Of a stretch of 64,000 nucleotides of DNA, positions 51,801 to 60,185 are shown one piece after another (position 1 is the stretch's first letter; every line of letters begins with the position of its first letter). Origin of the DNA: Gramella sp. KN1008 (GTDB taxonomy: Bacteria > Bacteroidota > Bacteroidia > Flavobacteriales > Flavobacteriaceae); the NCBI RefSeq assembly GCF_004332155.1, contig NZ_SJDV01000001.1, positions 186,001 through 250,000 on the forward strand. Direction: 5' to 3'. The position numbers and the translations under genes are program-made. The notes under the pieces are model-generated. The model did not search any database. It saw only the letters and a program-made list of their open reading frames with translations, and was not told the origin of the DNA.

Positions 51801-52955
51801 CTATTCAGAAAGGTGGATCTCCTTTTTTAATTCGCTTATTCTGTATTCTGCCATGGCTATCATCTGTGCATTACCTATAGTCTCATATTTATCCAGGTAA
51901 CTATGGTAATAACTAAGTACAGATCTTTTATCTTCAAAATAGGCATCTGCAGCAATTGCTCTTTCCAGTAGTGCTCTTTCATTTTCCGGGTTTTCTTCCA
52001 GTGCCTTTTCGAAATATTCCATCGCCTTTTTGTAATCTTTCTGATCCTTATAAGTAAGTCCAAGACTTAAGAATTCTGCATCAACCGGCTGCTTTTTGAT
52101 CAGAATAGACATTAGTAAATGCTGCTCTGCTTTTTCGAGATCTCCCGTTTGGTTATAGATCTTTCCCAGGTTATAATGGGTTGCGCTGTTTCTGTCTTCT
52201 ATCTCCAGAGACTTTTTGAAATTTTCGGCAGCTTTGGCGAGATCATCCATGCGGTAATAGGCAAACCCGAGCTTGTCATATATAAAGGCCGATTCCTGGC
52301 CTAAGCCCAGTAGTTTTTCATAGACGGGGATCGCCTTTTTGTACTGGCTTGAGGCGGAATATGCCTGTCCCAGTACCGATAATAACGAGACGTTATTTGG
52401 TTTGGTTTCCAGGCCTAGATTACTTAGTTCAATGGCGTTACTGAACTGCTTTCTCTTTAGTTGTGTTTTAACGATCTTATATATTGCTGCCTGATGAGTT
52501 GAATCAAGCGCAATAGCCCGGTAATAGAAATACTCAGCCATTTTATCATGTTGTTTCTCTTTGATGAGTCCCATTCGATATCTGAAATTGGCATTATCGG
52601 GATACTTTACTATAAGATCATTAAAAAGACTGTCAGCTTTATTTAGCCTGCCGGCTTCGATCAACAGCTCCCCATAATCAATAGCAGTAAGGATACGATG
52701 TGGGTTTTTTGCAAGTACTTTTGTATAGCTCTCCAAAGCTTCGTCAGTCAATCCTTCTGCCCGTTGATTTTTAGCGAGTTTTAAATAGACTTTGTCAGTC
52801 TTTGGATGGATATCCTCAAGAAGTCGAATAGCCTCTTTCTGTTTTCCCACTGCAGAAAGGCTGTCTGCCAGGTTAATCGTTTCCTCCTGGGCGAGCGTGA
52901 GGCAGGTTTGAAATAATAAGACAATAATTAAAATACCTGGTTTTAGGTTGCTCAT
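51801..52955 (-). CDS. Secreted tetratricopeptide-repeat protein
   Basis: A 384-residue protein with a signal peptide (GILIIVLLFQTCLTLAQ). About nine TPR units fill the rest, for example YLKLAKNQRAEGLTDEALES, FIYDKLGFAYYRMDDLAKAA and FLSLGLTYKDQKDYKKAMEY. TPR arrays form a protein-binding superhelix; here in the periplasm. It is 75 bases downstream of the 160-residue secreted protein gene and probably in the same operon as the BlaI/M56 pair. Confidence 0.85.
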   Translation of the reverse strand: MSNLKPGILIIVLLFQTCLTLAQEETINLADSLSAVGKQKEAIRLLEDIHPKTDKVYLKLAKNQRAEGLTDEALESYTKVLAKNPHRILTAIDYGELLIEAGRLNKADSLFNDLIVKYPDNANFRYRMGLIKEKQHDKMAEYFYYRAIALDSTHQAAIYKIVKTQLKRKQFSNAIELSNLGLETKPNNVSLLSVLGQAYSASSQYKKAIPVYEKLLGLGQESAFIYDKLGFAYYRMDDLAKAAENFKKSLEIEDRNSATHYNLGKIYNQTGDLEKAEQHLLMSILIKKQPVDAEFLSLGLTYKDQKDYKKAMEYFEKALEENPENERALLERAIAADAYFEDKRSVLSYYHSYLDKYETIGNAQMIAMAEYRISELKKEIHLSE

Positions 52956-53030
52956 GTTTCTAATTCTTAAATAAAGTAAGGTCAAAATATTATTTTGACC
53001 TTACCGGTTAGTGAATTATGACCTTTTTAT

Positions 53031-53513
53031 TTAATTCGGATATTTCGTCTTTCCGCATTGAGCGAACTGGAAATCTTTTGTTAAGCCAATCTTTTGAGTT
53101 TTGGCAAATTCAGTGACCAGTTCGGAATATTTTTTTCTTTGCGAAGCACTAATACCTTCATTCAGCATCTTGAAAAAGTAACTGTGAATACTTCCGTCCG
53201 GGTTAAAATAGAACTTATGGACGATCATTATTTCAGAATCTTCCACCTGCCATTCAAAATCATTTTCCTGCAGATACTGTCCAATATTCTGATGTAGCTC
53301 GGTCCAGGACGCTATGACTTTATCCATTTCATTTTTAGAAATCTCGGGATTCAATAGGTTAGGATGATCCTTATCCAGGTTGAGTTGTTCGTATTGGGAA
53401 AATTCCGTTCTGTCCTCGTAGTCGAAAACCCTGATATCTGTCGTGTTTTGAGATATTCCCTGCCAGTACATGAGGCTGATGAAAAGGAATGTGAGTATAT
53501 ATTTAAATTTCAT
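53031..53513 (-). CDS. Secreted protein of unknown family
   Basis: A 160-residue protein with a signal peptide (YILTFLFISLMYWQGISQ). The mature part is mainly helical and charged, with HKFYFNPDGSIHSYFFKML near 111-129 and one Cys near the C-terminus (FQFAQCGK). It does not show a TonB domain but follows the M56-TonB gene after 26 bases, so it is probably part of that operon. No known family is recognised. Confidence 0.68.
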   Translation of the reverse strand: MKFKYILTFLFISLMYWQGISQNTTDIRVFDYEDRTEFSQYEQLNLDKDHPNLLNPEISKNEMDKVIASWTELHQNIGQYLQENDFEWQVEDSEIMIVHKFYFNPDGSIHSYFFKMLNEGISASQRKKYSELVTEFAKTQKIGLTKDFQFAQCGKTKYPN

Positions 53514-53539
53514 TTGTTTCGGTTTGGGTTATACATTTA

Positions 53540-55060
53540 TTATTCAGAAACCTTGAAGACAATCGGAAGGGAATACATCACGCTTACTTTTTCTCCACGG
53601 TGAATTCCAGGTTCCATTTGCGGAAGATTGCCAATTACTCTTTCAGCTTCTTTTTCAAGTTCAGGATGTGGCGCACGTGCCTTGATATCAGCTATGGTGC
53701 CGGTTTCGTCAATTCTGAATTGAACTACCACACGGTTGATTCCGGTTAATCCAAGTTTTTTACCTAAAGAGGTATCAAAGTTCTTGTTCACGAAGTTTGC
53801 TATTTCTGTTGAAGTACATTTTTTTCGGTCTTCGCGATCCAGATCTGAGCATTCCGGAAAAGAAGGGGTCATATCACTAGCGGCGTAAGGGACAATTTTT
53901 AGTGGTTCCTCGACCTGTTTCTTAGGGGTTGAAACTTTCCCGTCTGTACGTTCTATCCGGATCTCCATCTCACCGGTAGCCTGATCTTTGCTGTAAATTA
54001 AAATTTTCTCCTGGCCTTTTATTTTTAATCCGGCATATGCATCACTATTCTTAAGGGTGGTGAGGGCCTCTTCAATTTCCAGGAGCTCTTCATCGGTGCG
54101 GTTTGAAAGATCATTTACCTCTACCATTAAAAAACTTTCCCCGGTTAGGGTTGAAACTTGTTGTTCGGTTTCTTTTTCTGAACAGGCCACATATGTTAAC
54201 ATAGCCAGCATTAAGGGAATGATGATTAGAAATTTGAATTTTGAAACAGTTCCTGATTTGTTTTTCTGTAACATGATGATTCGTTTTTTGATTAATGAAT
54301 GATTGAAAAATTGATTCGTAAATGAGATATTACTCGTATCGAATGCTGTATTAAGCAATTGCTCGAAATATTGTTTCCTGCCTGACTTTTTCACGGTGTC
54401 TTCATCTGCGATGTATTCATGAAGGGTGGCGAGCCTGGATTGGAATAAATAGATAAGCGGGTTGAACCAGAAAGCTATCTTCATGAATTCGAAGATCATA
54501 AGGTCTACCCCGTGTTTCTCATGTAAGTGTACCATTTCATGGTTGATGATCTGTTCCCTTTCTTTTTCAGAAAGGTTTTCACCTATATATAAACGGTCAG
54601 AATAAGTAAAGGCCGCTTTAGAATCAGGAATCTCATAAATGTGGAAGTATTTATTATAGACAGGCCTGCTGTTCCTCGATATCTTTTCAAGTCGGTAAAA
54701 CTTATAAAGAAAAATACCCAAAGCTATAGCTGCTCCAATAAGATAGAGGATAAGCCACCAGTTTAAACCGGAATCTGTACCTGAGGCTATTACGTTAGTT
54801 TGAGCTGTTTTTTCTCCGCCGATAAACACCTCGGGCAGCCATATAACCGTTTTGTCAGATATATTCTGAAAGACCACGGCAGGAGTGGTTTCCTGTAAAC
54901 TTTTAATTCTGATAAATGGAATTAAAAAAGAAATTACGGGAGTTGCCAGTAAATAGATACGGTTAAGGTTGAAAAAAGTCTCTTTTTGTAGCCAGAATTC
55001 ATAAATAAGTAAGAATGCTAGCTGAAAGAATATTACCTGTAAAATATAGTCAAATATCAT
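53540..55060 (-). CDS. BlaR1-type M56 peptidase fused to a TonB C-terminal domain
   Basis: A 506-residue protein. Four membrane segments lie in the first 290 residues, with the M56 zinc-protease motif NHEMVHLHEKHG (HExxH near 175) and FNPLIYLFQSRLATLHEYIADE in the cytosolic loop. After the last membrane segment (about 275-292, ILMLAMLTYVAC region) comes a linker and, from about 395, a TonB-C domain (PSFPECSD, GINRVVVQFRIDETGTI, MYSLPIVFKV). Classic BlaR1 carries a penicillin-sensing domain at this place; here it is replaced. The start overlaps the BlaI gene by four bases (ATGA). It probably cleaves or inactivates BlaI on a periplasmic signal. Confidence 0.85.
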   Translation of the reverse strand: MIFDYILQVIFFQLAFLLIYEFWLQKETFFNLNRIYLLATPVISFLIPFIRIKSLQETTPAVVFQNISDKTVIWLPEVFIGGEKTAQTNVIASGTDSGLNWWLILYLIGAAIALGIFLYKFYRLEKISRNSRPVYNKYFHIYEIPDSKAAFTYSDRLYIGENLSEKEREQIINHEMVHLHEKHGVDLMIFEFMKIAFWFNPLIYLFQSRLATLHEYIADEDTVKKSGRKQYFEQLLNTAFDTSNISFTNQFFNHSLIKKRIIMLQKNKSGTVSKFKFLIIIPLMLAMLTYVACSEKETEQQVSTLTGESFLMVEVNDLSNRTDEELLEIEEALTTLKNSDAYAGLKIKGQEKILIYSKDQATGEMEIRIERTDGKVSTPKKQVEEPLKIVPYAASDMTPSFPECSDLDREDRKKCTSTEIANFVNKNFDTSLGKKLGLTGINRVVVQFRIDETGTIADIKARAPHPELEKEAERVIGNLPQMEPGIHRGEKVSVMYSLPIVFKVSE

Positions 55061-55422
55061 TTCTTCTCTTCTTTATTTATTTCCTTCATTATACTTTCAA
55101 GGTCTTTCATGCTCATATCGTTCTTTTTCATGAAGAATGAAACCATACTCTTAAAAGAACCATTGAAATAATTGTTCATAAGCTGGTTGATGCTCTGGTT
55201 GCTATAGGTTTCCTTTTCGAGTACCGGGAAGTATATGTAGCCCTTTCCTTCCTGACGATGACTTACAAAACCTTTACTCTCCAGTATTCTTACTATTGTA
55301 GAAACAGTATTGTATGCTGGTTTCGGCGTCGGCATCTCCTTAATAATTCCCGCTACATTCGCTTCTTTGAGATCCCATAAGATCTGCATGATCTCTTCTT
55401 CGGCCTTTGTGAGTTGTTTCAT
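55057..55422 (-). CDS. BlaI/MecI/CopY-family repressor
   Basis: A 121-residue protein. The winged-helix N-terminus reads MKQLTKAEEEIMQILWDLKEA, with the family blocks KPAYNTVSTIVRILESKGFV (recognition helix) and YIYFPVLEKETY. The C-terminal helices (about 75-121) dimerise. BlaI repressors block their own operon until the partner M56 protease triggers their cleavage. The palindromic operator candidate lies 27 bases upstream of the start. It is coupled to the M56-TonB gene. Confidence 0.92.
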   Translation of the reverse strand: MKQLTKAEEEIMQILWDLKEANVAGIIKEMPTPKPAYNTVSTIVRILESKGFVSHRQEGKGYIYFPVLEKETYSNQSINQLMNNYFNGSFKSMVSFFMKKNDMSMKDLESIMKEINKEEKK

Positions 55423-55448
55423 AATGATGAATTTGTCAGCTAATATAA

Positions 55449-55484
55449 ACTAAATAATTAGTTTAAACTAATATTTTAGTTAAA
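55449..55484 (-). promoter_or_regulatory. Probable BlaI operator
   Basis: Contains the perfect 14-base palindrome TTAGTTTAAACTAA (55458-55471) flanked by ACTAAATAATTAGT and TTAGTTA-type half sites, all just upstream of the blaI-like start. The position fits autoregulation; the sequence differs from the TACAnnTGTA site of Gram-positive BlaI. Confidence 0.6.
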
Positions 55485-55599
55485 AAATAAAGATTAAGTT
55501 GTTTATCTTCGTCACGAATCTGAAATTAGAATTTCTTTTTCAACATCTTGTTATGGTAATTAAGGAACAGGCTGACTTGTATCACTTTAAAAATTATAA

Positions 55600-56097
55600 A
55601 TGGAAGTAATTCTTTTTATTATCGCCGGATTGTTTATGCTACTTGGAATTGCTGGAAGTATTCTTCCGGTATTACCAGGTGTGCCCCTTAGCTGGATAGG
55701 TTTGCTGATCTTTTATCTTATTCCTGGGATAGGTGTCAATTATCTATTTCTTGGGATCACCCTGGGGGTTACCATTCTTATATATATACTGGATCTTATT
55801 GTCCCTGCCCTTGGGACAAAGAAATTCGGCGGTAGCCGAAAAGGAATGATTGGAGCCACGATAGGTCTGATAATCGGGATCTTTGCACCGTTTCCATTTG
55901 CGATACTGATTTGTCCATTCCTGGGAGCTTTTATAGGGGAGATCCTGAATAAAAGTGATTCCCGAACTGCAGGGAAGGCGGCATTCGGGTCTTTTATAGG
56001 GCTTCTGGCTTCCAGCTTTATGGAATTCATTGTTACTTTTGCCTTCCTTATCTTATTTCTTTACCAATTCTGGAGCTATAAAGAGATCATATTTTAG
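55600..56097 (+). CDS. DUF456-family membrane protein
   Basis: A 165-residue protein with about five membrane segments. The family hallmark GSILPVLPGVPLSWIGLLIF lies near 20-39, and GTKKFGGSRKGMIGATIGLIIG near 71-92. The glycine-rich segments suggest a channel or small-molecule role, but the function is unknown. It is divergent from the BlaI gene and converges on the creatininase-family gene, with 3 bases between the stops. Confidence 0.86.
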   Translation: MEVILFIIAGLFMLLGIAGSILPVLPGVPLSWIGLLIFYLIPGIGVNYLFLGITLGVTILIYILDLIVPALGTKKFGGSRKGMIGATIGLIIGIFAPFPFAILICPFLGAFIGEILNKSDSRTAGKAAFGSFIGLLASSFMEFIVTFAFLILFLYQFWSYKEIIF

Positions 56098-56100
56098 GAA

Positions 56101-56874
56101 TTATTCATACAGATCTTCAAGATCTGCTTCATGTAATTCCTGAAGAAACCCGGCTATCATCTCTGTGGCCTTATTAAAGAACCTTTGGCCTTTTTCTGCC
56201 GTTGCAGCCTTTGGATTGCCTACTCCTGTGTCGTCCGTAACCCTGGTCCATTCTCGTTGAGCACTTACCCAGCCATCTTTTAGGCCTTTCAGTTTATAGG
56301 TCCTTGCTTTTCCGTCACCGGCTTCCTCAAGGGGGAGGCATAGTTCCGGTCTCAAATGCATTACGGCGGCTGTTTCAAGTTCGCCGGCATGATCTCCCGG
56401 TTCATCAAAATATTCTTTTGAATTTTCAACCTGCCACCAGTTAAGTGTGCAAACAAAAACCCTGGGAAATTCAAGGCTTAGCTCTCTGATCATTTGTTTG
56501 AAATTATTCCCTCCATGAGCATTAACAATAACTAATTTATGTATGTTATGATGATCCAGAACCTGAACCACATCTTTTAGCACTGCATACTGGGTGCTTG
56601 GATTCATGTTCATGCATAACTTTACATCCAGCTGGCCAGTATTGACTCCAAAAGGAATTGTGGGGAGAACTATTGGTCTTGCATTGTTGTTCCATGCAAT
56701 TTGGGCTGCGCGAATAGCCGATTCTTCTCCCAGTATATTATCTGTAGCGTACGGGAGGTGATAATTATGCGCCTCGGTCGCACCCCACGGCAATACCGCT
56801 ACAGTGTAGTTTTGTTCTTTTACCTCTTTCCAATTAGTGTCTGCCAGTACATATGGTCTTATTGCTTTCTTCAT
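56101..56874 (-). CDS. Creatininase-family protein
   Basis: A 257-residue cytosolic protein. Metal-binding blocks are LPWGATEAHNYHLPYATDN near 29-47 (Glu, His, Asp), VNAHGGNN near 115-122 and GDHAGELETAAVM near 154-166 (His, Glu). The family includes creatinine amidohydrolase and the FAPy deformylase-like ArfB group, and MftE-like enzymes; the actual substrate is unknown. The gene appears to be monocistronic. Confidence 0.87.
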   Translation of the reverse strand: MKKAIRPYVLADTNWKEVKEQNYTVAVLPWGATEAHNYHLPYATDNILGEESAIRAAQIAWNNNARPIVLPTIPFGVNTGQLDVKLCMNMNPSTQYAVLKDVVQVLDHHNIHKLVIVNAHGGNNFKQMIRELSLEFPRVFVCTLNWWQVENSKEYFDEPGDHAGELETAAVMHLRPELCLPLEEAGDGKARTYKLKGLKDGWVSAQREWTRVTDDTGVGNPKAATAEKGQRFFNKATEMIAGFLQELHEADLEDLYE

Positions 56875-56919
56875 GTCCCTGTTTTTTAAACTGATCTAAA
56901 AATAAGGAAGTTTGAGAGA

Positions 56920-56951
56920 TTTAGGTAGCCCCGTTAATAATCTTATTTTTG
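56920..56951 (+). promoter_or_regulatory. Flavobacterial promoter for the monooxygenase gene
   Basis: A TTTA at 56920-56923 as a weak -33 box, a 20-base gap, then TATTTTTG (TAnnTTTG, 56944-56951). The start codon of the following gene lies 15 bases downstream. Confidence 0.6.
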
Positions 56952-56966
56952 CATAAATTCTTTGAA

Positions 56967-58016
56967 ATGCTCGATTTTATTGTAGTGGGTGCAGCGCAGG
57001 CCGGTCTGGCCATGGCTTATTACCTTAATAAACTTAATAAGGATTACCTGGTGGTAGATAAGGAGGCCAAGATTGGGGCTTCGTGGTTAAACCGATGGGA
57101 TTCCCTTACTTTGTTTACTCCCTCTGAATTCAATAACATGCCGGGAATGGTCTTTCCGGCAGAAAAAGGGCACTATCCTTCAAAGACCGAAGTTGCCGAT
57201 TATTTTAAAGAGTATGTTGCCAAATTTAATATTCCAGTCCAGCTTAATACGTTTATTGAAAATATCTCTCAAGAAGGTGACCACTTTATTCTGAAAAGTC
57301 CCCAGGGGGAGCTCAGAGCAAAAAATGTGGTGATAGCTACAGGGCCATTTCATATTCCATATACACCGCCTTTTTCAAAGAAAATAGATCAAAGTATTTT
57401 TCAGATACATAGTAATTACTACAAAAACCCTGCGCAATTACAGGAAGGAAAGACGATGGTAGTTGGGGCCGGAGATAGTGGATTTCAGATCCTGGATGAG
57501 GTTTCCCAAGGGGATCGCGAAGTTTATTTTTCAGGAACTACTAATGTGAAAGTCCTTCCGCAGGAGATATTAGGAAAAACATTGTGGTGGTGGTTCACTA
57601 AAATCGGTTTTCTTAGTTTTAGCCGGGATACCTGGCTTGGAAGGAGGTTAAGTAGATCAAGACAGCCAGTGATAGGTACAGATGTGAAAGCGATTTTAAA
57701 TAGGCCTAATGTTGAAGCGGTAGGTAAGACTAAAAATGCTGAAGGAAAAATCGTGGTGACAGAAAAGAAAAGACTAACTGATCTTAGAAATATCATATGG
57801 GCTACAGGATACCGACCTAATTTTAACTGGATAGAAGGCCAGGAACTATCAAAAGATGGATATCCCAAACATTATAGGGGAGTAAGTAATATTGAGGGTT
57901 TATATTTTATAGGTCTACCATGGTTACATACCAGAGGTTCTGCCACTCTTGGAGGAATAAAAAAAGACGCACAGTACTTATACAGCTACATTAAAACCCA
58001 TTCGAATAACAGTTAA
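56967..58016 (+). CDS. Flavin-dependent monooxygenase-like oxidoreductase (CzcO type)
   Basis: A 349-residue cytosolic protein. The FAD-binding loop is VVGAAQAGLAMA near 6-17, the NADPH-binding loop is VVGAGDSGFQ near 167-176, and IWATGYRPNFNW near 277-288 is the ATG(Y) motif linking the domains. The FMO fingerprint FxGxxxHxxxY is represented by QIHSNYYKNP. These enzymes oxidise soft nucleophiles or metabolise thiols; the substrate is unknown. A TTG further upstream overlaps the promoter box, so the ATG at 56967 is chosen. A terminator follows the gene. Confidence 0.85.
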   Translation: MLDFIVVGAAQAGLAMAYYLNKLNKDYLVVDKEAKIGASWLNRWDSLTLFTPSEFNNMPGMVFPAEKGHYPSKTEVADYFKEYVAKFNIPVQLNTFIENISQEGDHFILKSPQGELRAKNVVIATGPFHIPYTPPFSKKIDQSIFQIHSNYYKNPAQLQEGKTMVVGAGDSGFQILDEVSQGDREVYFSGTTNVKVLPQEILGKTLWWWFTKIGFLSFSRDTWLGRRLSRSRQPVIGTDVKAILNRPNVEAVGKTKNAEGKIVVTEKKRLTDLRNIIWATGYRPNFNWIEGQELSKDGYPKHYRGVSNIEGLYFIGLPWLHTRGSATLGGIKKDAQYLYSYIKTHSNNS

Positions 58017-58064
58017 AATGCTGACTATGTGATTGGTAATTAACATTTATTGTGTAAATTTATT

Positions 58065-58093
58065 AAGGTATAGGTTAAAACTATACCTTTTTT
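58065..58093 (+). terminator. Rho-independent terminator
   Basis: A perfect 9-bp stem AAGGTATAG / CTATACCTT with loop GTTAAAA and six T. It separates the monooxygenase from the YceI operon. Confidence 0.85.
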
Positions 58094-58106
58094 ATTTATT
58101 GAATAT

Positions 58107-58679
58107 ATGTATGCGATGCGTTCGATTTTAAATCATATCATGATTTTCATTGTGTGGATAGGTTTTACTGAAACAGTTCGGGCACAGTTCTATCAGACCA
58201 CTTCTGCTTCGGTGAGATTCTATTCTTCCGCGCCTGTAGAGGATATTGAGGCCATTTCCAAAGAAGGTATTTCGGTTATAAATTCAAAAAATGGTGATAT
58301 CTCCTTTAAGGTTAAAATGAGATCATTTCGGTTTGAAAAGGCATTAATGCAGGAGCATTTCAATGAGAACTATGTGGAAAGTGAAATATATCCCGATGCT
58401 ACTTTCAAGGGTAAAAGTATAGGGCCGATAGATACTACATTCGGCAGGACTCAAAAAGTAGTTTTCAAGGGGGTCTTTACTGTGCATGGCGTTAGTAAGG
58501 AGCGCGAGCTGCCAGTGATAATAAAGATGAGTGATGACGGCAAAATCATGTCCCTTAGTTCTGAGTTCCGGGTTAAATGTGAAGATCATGATATTAAAAT
58601 TCCCAAGATCTTATGGGAAAATATCGCAGAAGTAATAGACGTGTATGTCAACGCAGAATATAAAATCATATCAAAATGA
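58107..58679 (+). CDS. YceI-like periplasmic protein
   Basis: A 190-residue protein with a signal peptide (IMIFIVWIGFTETVRAQ). The mature part follows the YceI/lipocalin-like pattern: VRFYSSAPVEDIEAISKE, MRSFRFEKALMQEHFNENYVESEIYPDATFKG, VVFKGVFTVHGVSKERELPV. YceI proteins bind polyisoprenoid lipids in the periplasm. The stop overlaps the start of the DUF5777 gene by four bases (ATGA), so translation is coupled. A second ATG three codons in is possible. Confidence 0.85.
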   Translation: MYAMRSILNHIMIFIVWIGFTETVRAQFYQTTSASVRFYSSAPVEDIEAISKEGISVINSKNGDISFKVKMRSFRFEKALMQEHFNENYVESEIYPDATFKGKSIGPIDTTFGRTQKVVFKGVFTVHGVSKERELPVIIKMSDDGKIMSLSSEFRVKCEDHDIKIPKILWENIAEVIDVYVNAEYKIISK

Positions 58680-59587
58680 AAAGACTATTGCTGATCCTTT
58701 TTGTCGCAATGTTTGCATCTGGCTATGCCCAGGATGTAGATAGCATCATGGCAAATCTTTCTGAACAGGAGGATTACAAGGTGCAGGCCACGTTTAAAAG
58801 TCCGCGTCTGGTTCTACTCCAGACCAACGAAACTCAGAAGGCTAAAAATCTGGCGTTTTGGGTGGGCCACAGATTTGGTGATATAGGTGGTGAATTTGGG
58901 AGTTCACATACCCTCTACGGGCTGGACCTGGCTACTGATCTCTATTTGGGTTTTGATTATGGAATAACAGATGCCCTCACTGTAGGTGCAGGAAGAAGTA
59001 AGTTCAACGAGTCTTATAGTGCCCTGGTAAAATACAGGCTACTGTGGCAGGAAGATAAAGGCTTACCCTTTTCGGTTACTTTGTTTGGGCAGAGTAGCTG
59101 GATAACCAGAGAGCCATTTTCGAATAACGAATTTAAGGATGAGGGGGATCGAATAAATCATTTGATTCAGGCGATTGTTGCCAGAAAATTCACTCCTGGA
59201 ATTTCTTTGATGATAAGCCCCGGTTATTTATTCAGGCCTGAGGCTCAGGTACAGGATGCTGGTGATGAGCAGAATTTATTCGCGTTGGGCATAGGTGGGC
59301 GTTTCAAGGTTTTGAAACGGGTGTCGATTATTACAGATTACACTTTTGTTAATGGTCTGAGCCGCCCGGACGATCTTGAAACAGAATATCATAATCCTTT
59401 TGGGGTTGGGGTGGAAATCGAAACAGGTGGACATGTATTCAGTCTGAATTTTCAAAATTCACGGTACATCACGGCGAACAATTTTATTCCTAATACAACT
59501 AAAAGCTGGTCTGATGGTGGGGTGCGGTTCGGATTCGCAATCTCGAGAAATTTCAATTTAGGCCCCAGAGAAAGAGATGATTATTAA
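58676..59587 (+). CDS. DUF5777-family beta-barrel protein
   Basis: A 303-residue protein with a signal peptide (LLLILFVAMFASGYAQ). The mature part is a beta-barrel-like repeat of aromatic strands, with RLVLLQTNETQKAKNLAFWVGHRFGDIG near 42-69, LGFDYGITDALTVGAGRS, and a closing VRFGFAISRNFNL. It probably sits in the outer membrane. It is coupled to the YceI-like gene and followed by the Rieske gene after 27 bases. The substrate is unknown. Confidence 0.83.
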   Translation: MKRLLLILFVAMFASGYAQDVDSIMANLSEQEDYKVQATFKSPRLVLLQTNETQKAKNLAFWVGHRFGDIGGEFGSSHTLYGLDLATDLYLGFDYGITDALTVGAGRSKFNESYSALVKYRLLWQEDKGLPFSVTLFGQSSWITREPFSNNEFKDEGDRINHLIQAIVARKFTPGISLMISPGYLFRPEAQVQDAGDEQNLFALGIGGRFKVLKRVSIITDYTFVNGLSRPDDLETEYHNPFGVGVEIETGGHVFSLNFQNSRYITANNFIPNTTKSWSDGGVRFGFAISRNFNLGPRERDDY

Positions 59588-59614
59588 AGCTTTACCTAAC
59601 TAAATATCACAATT

Positions 59615-60067
59615 ATGAAAAGAGGAGAATTTTTAATTTCAGCGGGGAAGGGAGTATTGTTAGTGTGTTCGGGTTCCTGTGTCCTGGCCGGCTGTAGTTC
59701 CGGAGATGATGGCGGTAATGAGCCGCCTGGTAATGGAGGGAATGGTCCTTCAACAGTTAGTGTAAGTCTGTCCACTTTAAGTCAGGTGGGGGATCAGACA
59801 ACTAAGAGTGAGGTTCTCTTTTTCAGGATCGCTGAAGGAGATACAGTTAGTTCATTTGTCGCAACCGAAGCTCTATGTCCGCATCAGGGTGGAACCCTGA
59901 AATGGGAGCAGGATAATGGCTATATAGAATGTCAGTTGCATTTTTCACGATATGAACCCGATGGAGATACTATCAGGCAGCCTCAGGGGGCCGAAGGCAC
60001 TACCAGAGACCTTGTGACTTATTCTCTTACAATTAGTAATGGGAATCTGATTGCTACCATCCCTTGA
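59615..60067 (+). CDS. Exported Rieske 2Fe-2S lipoprotein
   Basis: A 150-residue protein. A lipoprotein-like signal (VLLVCSGSCVLAGC) is followed by a glycine/asparagine-rich linker. The Rieske cluster ligands are CPHQGG near 88-93 (Cys88, His90) and CQLHFSRY near 106-113 (Cys106, His109). It is a small Rieske ferredoxin placed outside the cytosol, so it probably moves electrons in the periplasm. It is the third gene of the YceI/DUF5777 run. Confidence 0.87.
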   Translation: MKRGEFLISAGKGVLLVCSGSCVLAGCSSGDDGGNEPPGNGGNGPSTVSVSLSTLSQVGDQTTKSEVLFFRIAEGDTVSSFVATEALCPHQGGTLKWEQDNGYIECQLHFSRYEPDGDTIRQPQGAEGTTRDLVTYSLTISNGNLIATIP

Positions 60068-60172
60068 TAGAGTGTTCCTTCATACAGCAAAATTAATTCA
60101 GGTTAATTCTGAAAAGGCCTGATATTGGTTTTTTTTAAGATGCGGTCTTTTTACCATTCTGCAATCTTCTCT

Positions 60173-60180
60173 TACTTTTG
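60173..60180 (+). promoter_or_regulatory. -7 box upstream of tatD
   Basis: TACTTTTG matches TAnnTTTG, 5 bases before the tatD ATG. No good -33 box is seen at the expected distance, so it is a weak call. Confidence 0.4.
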
Positions 60181-60185
60181 CATTT

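Noticed and set aside
56949..56966. TTG start that would lengthen the flavin monooxygenase by six codons
   Set aside because: It overlaps the TATTTTTG promoter box; the ATG at 56967 gives the normal FAD-loop spacing.
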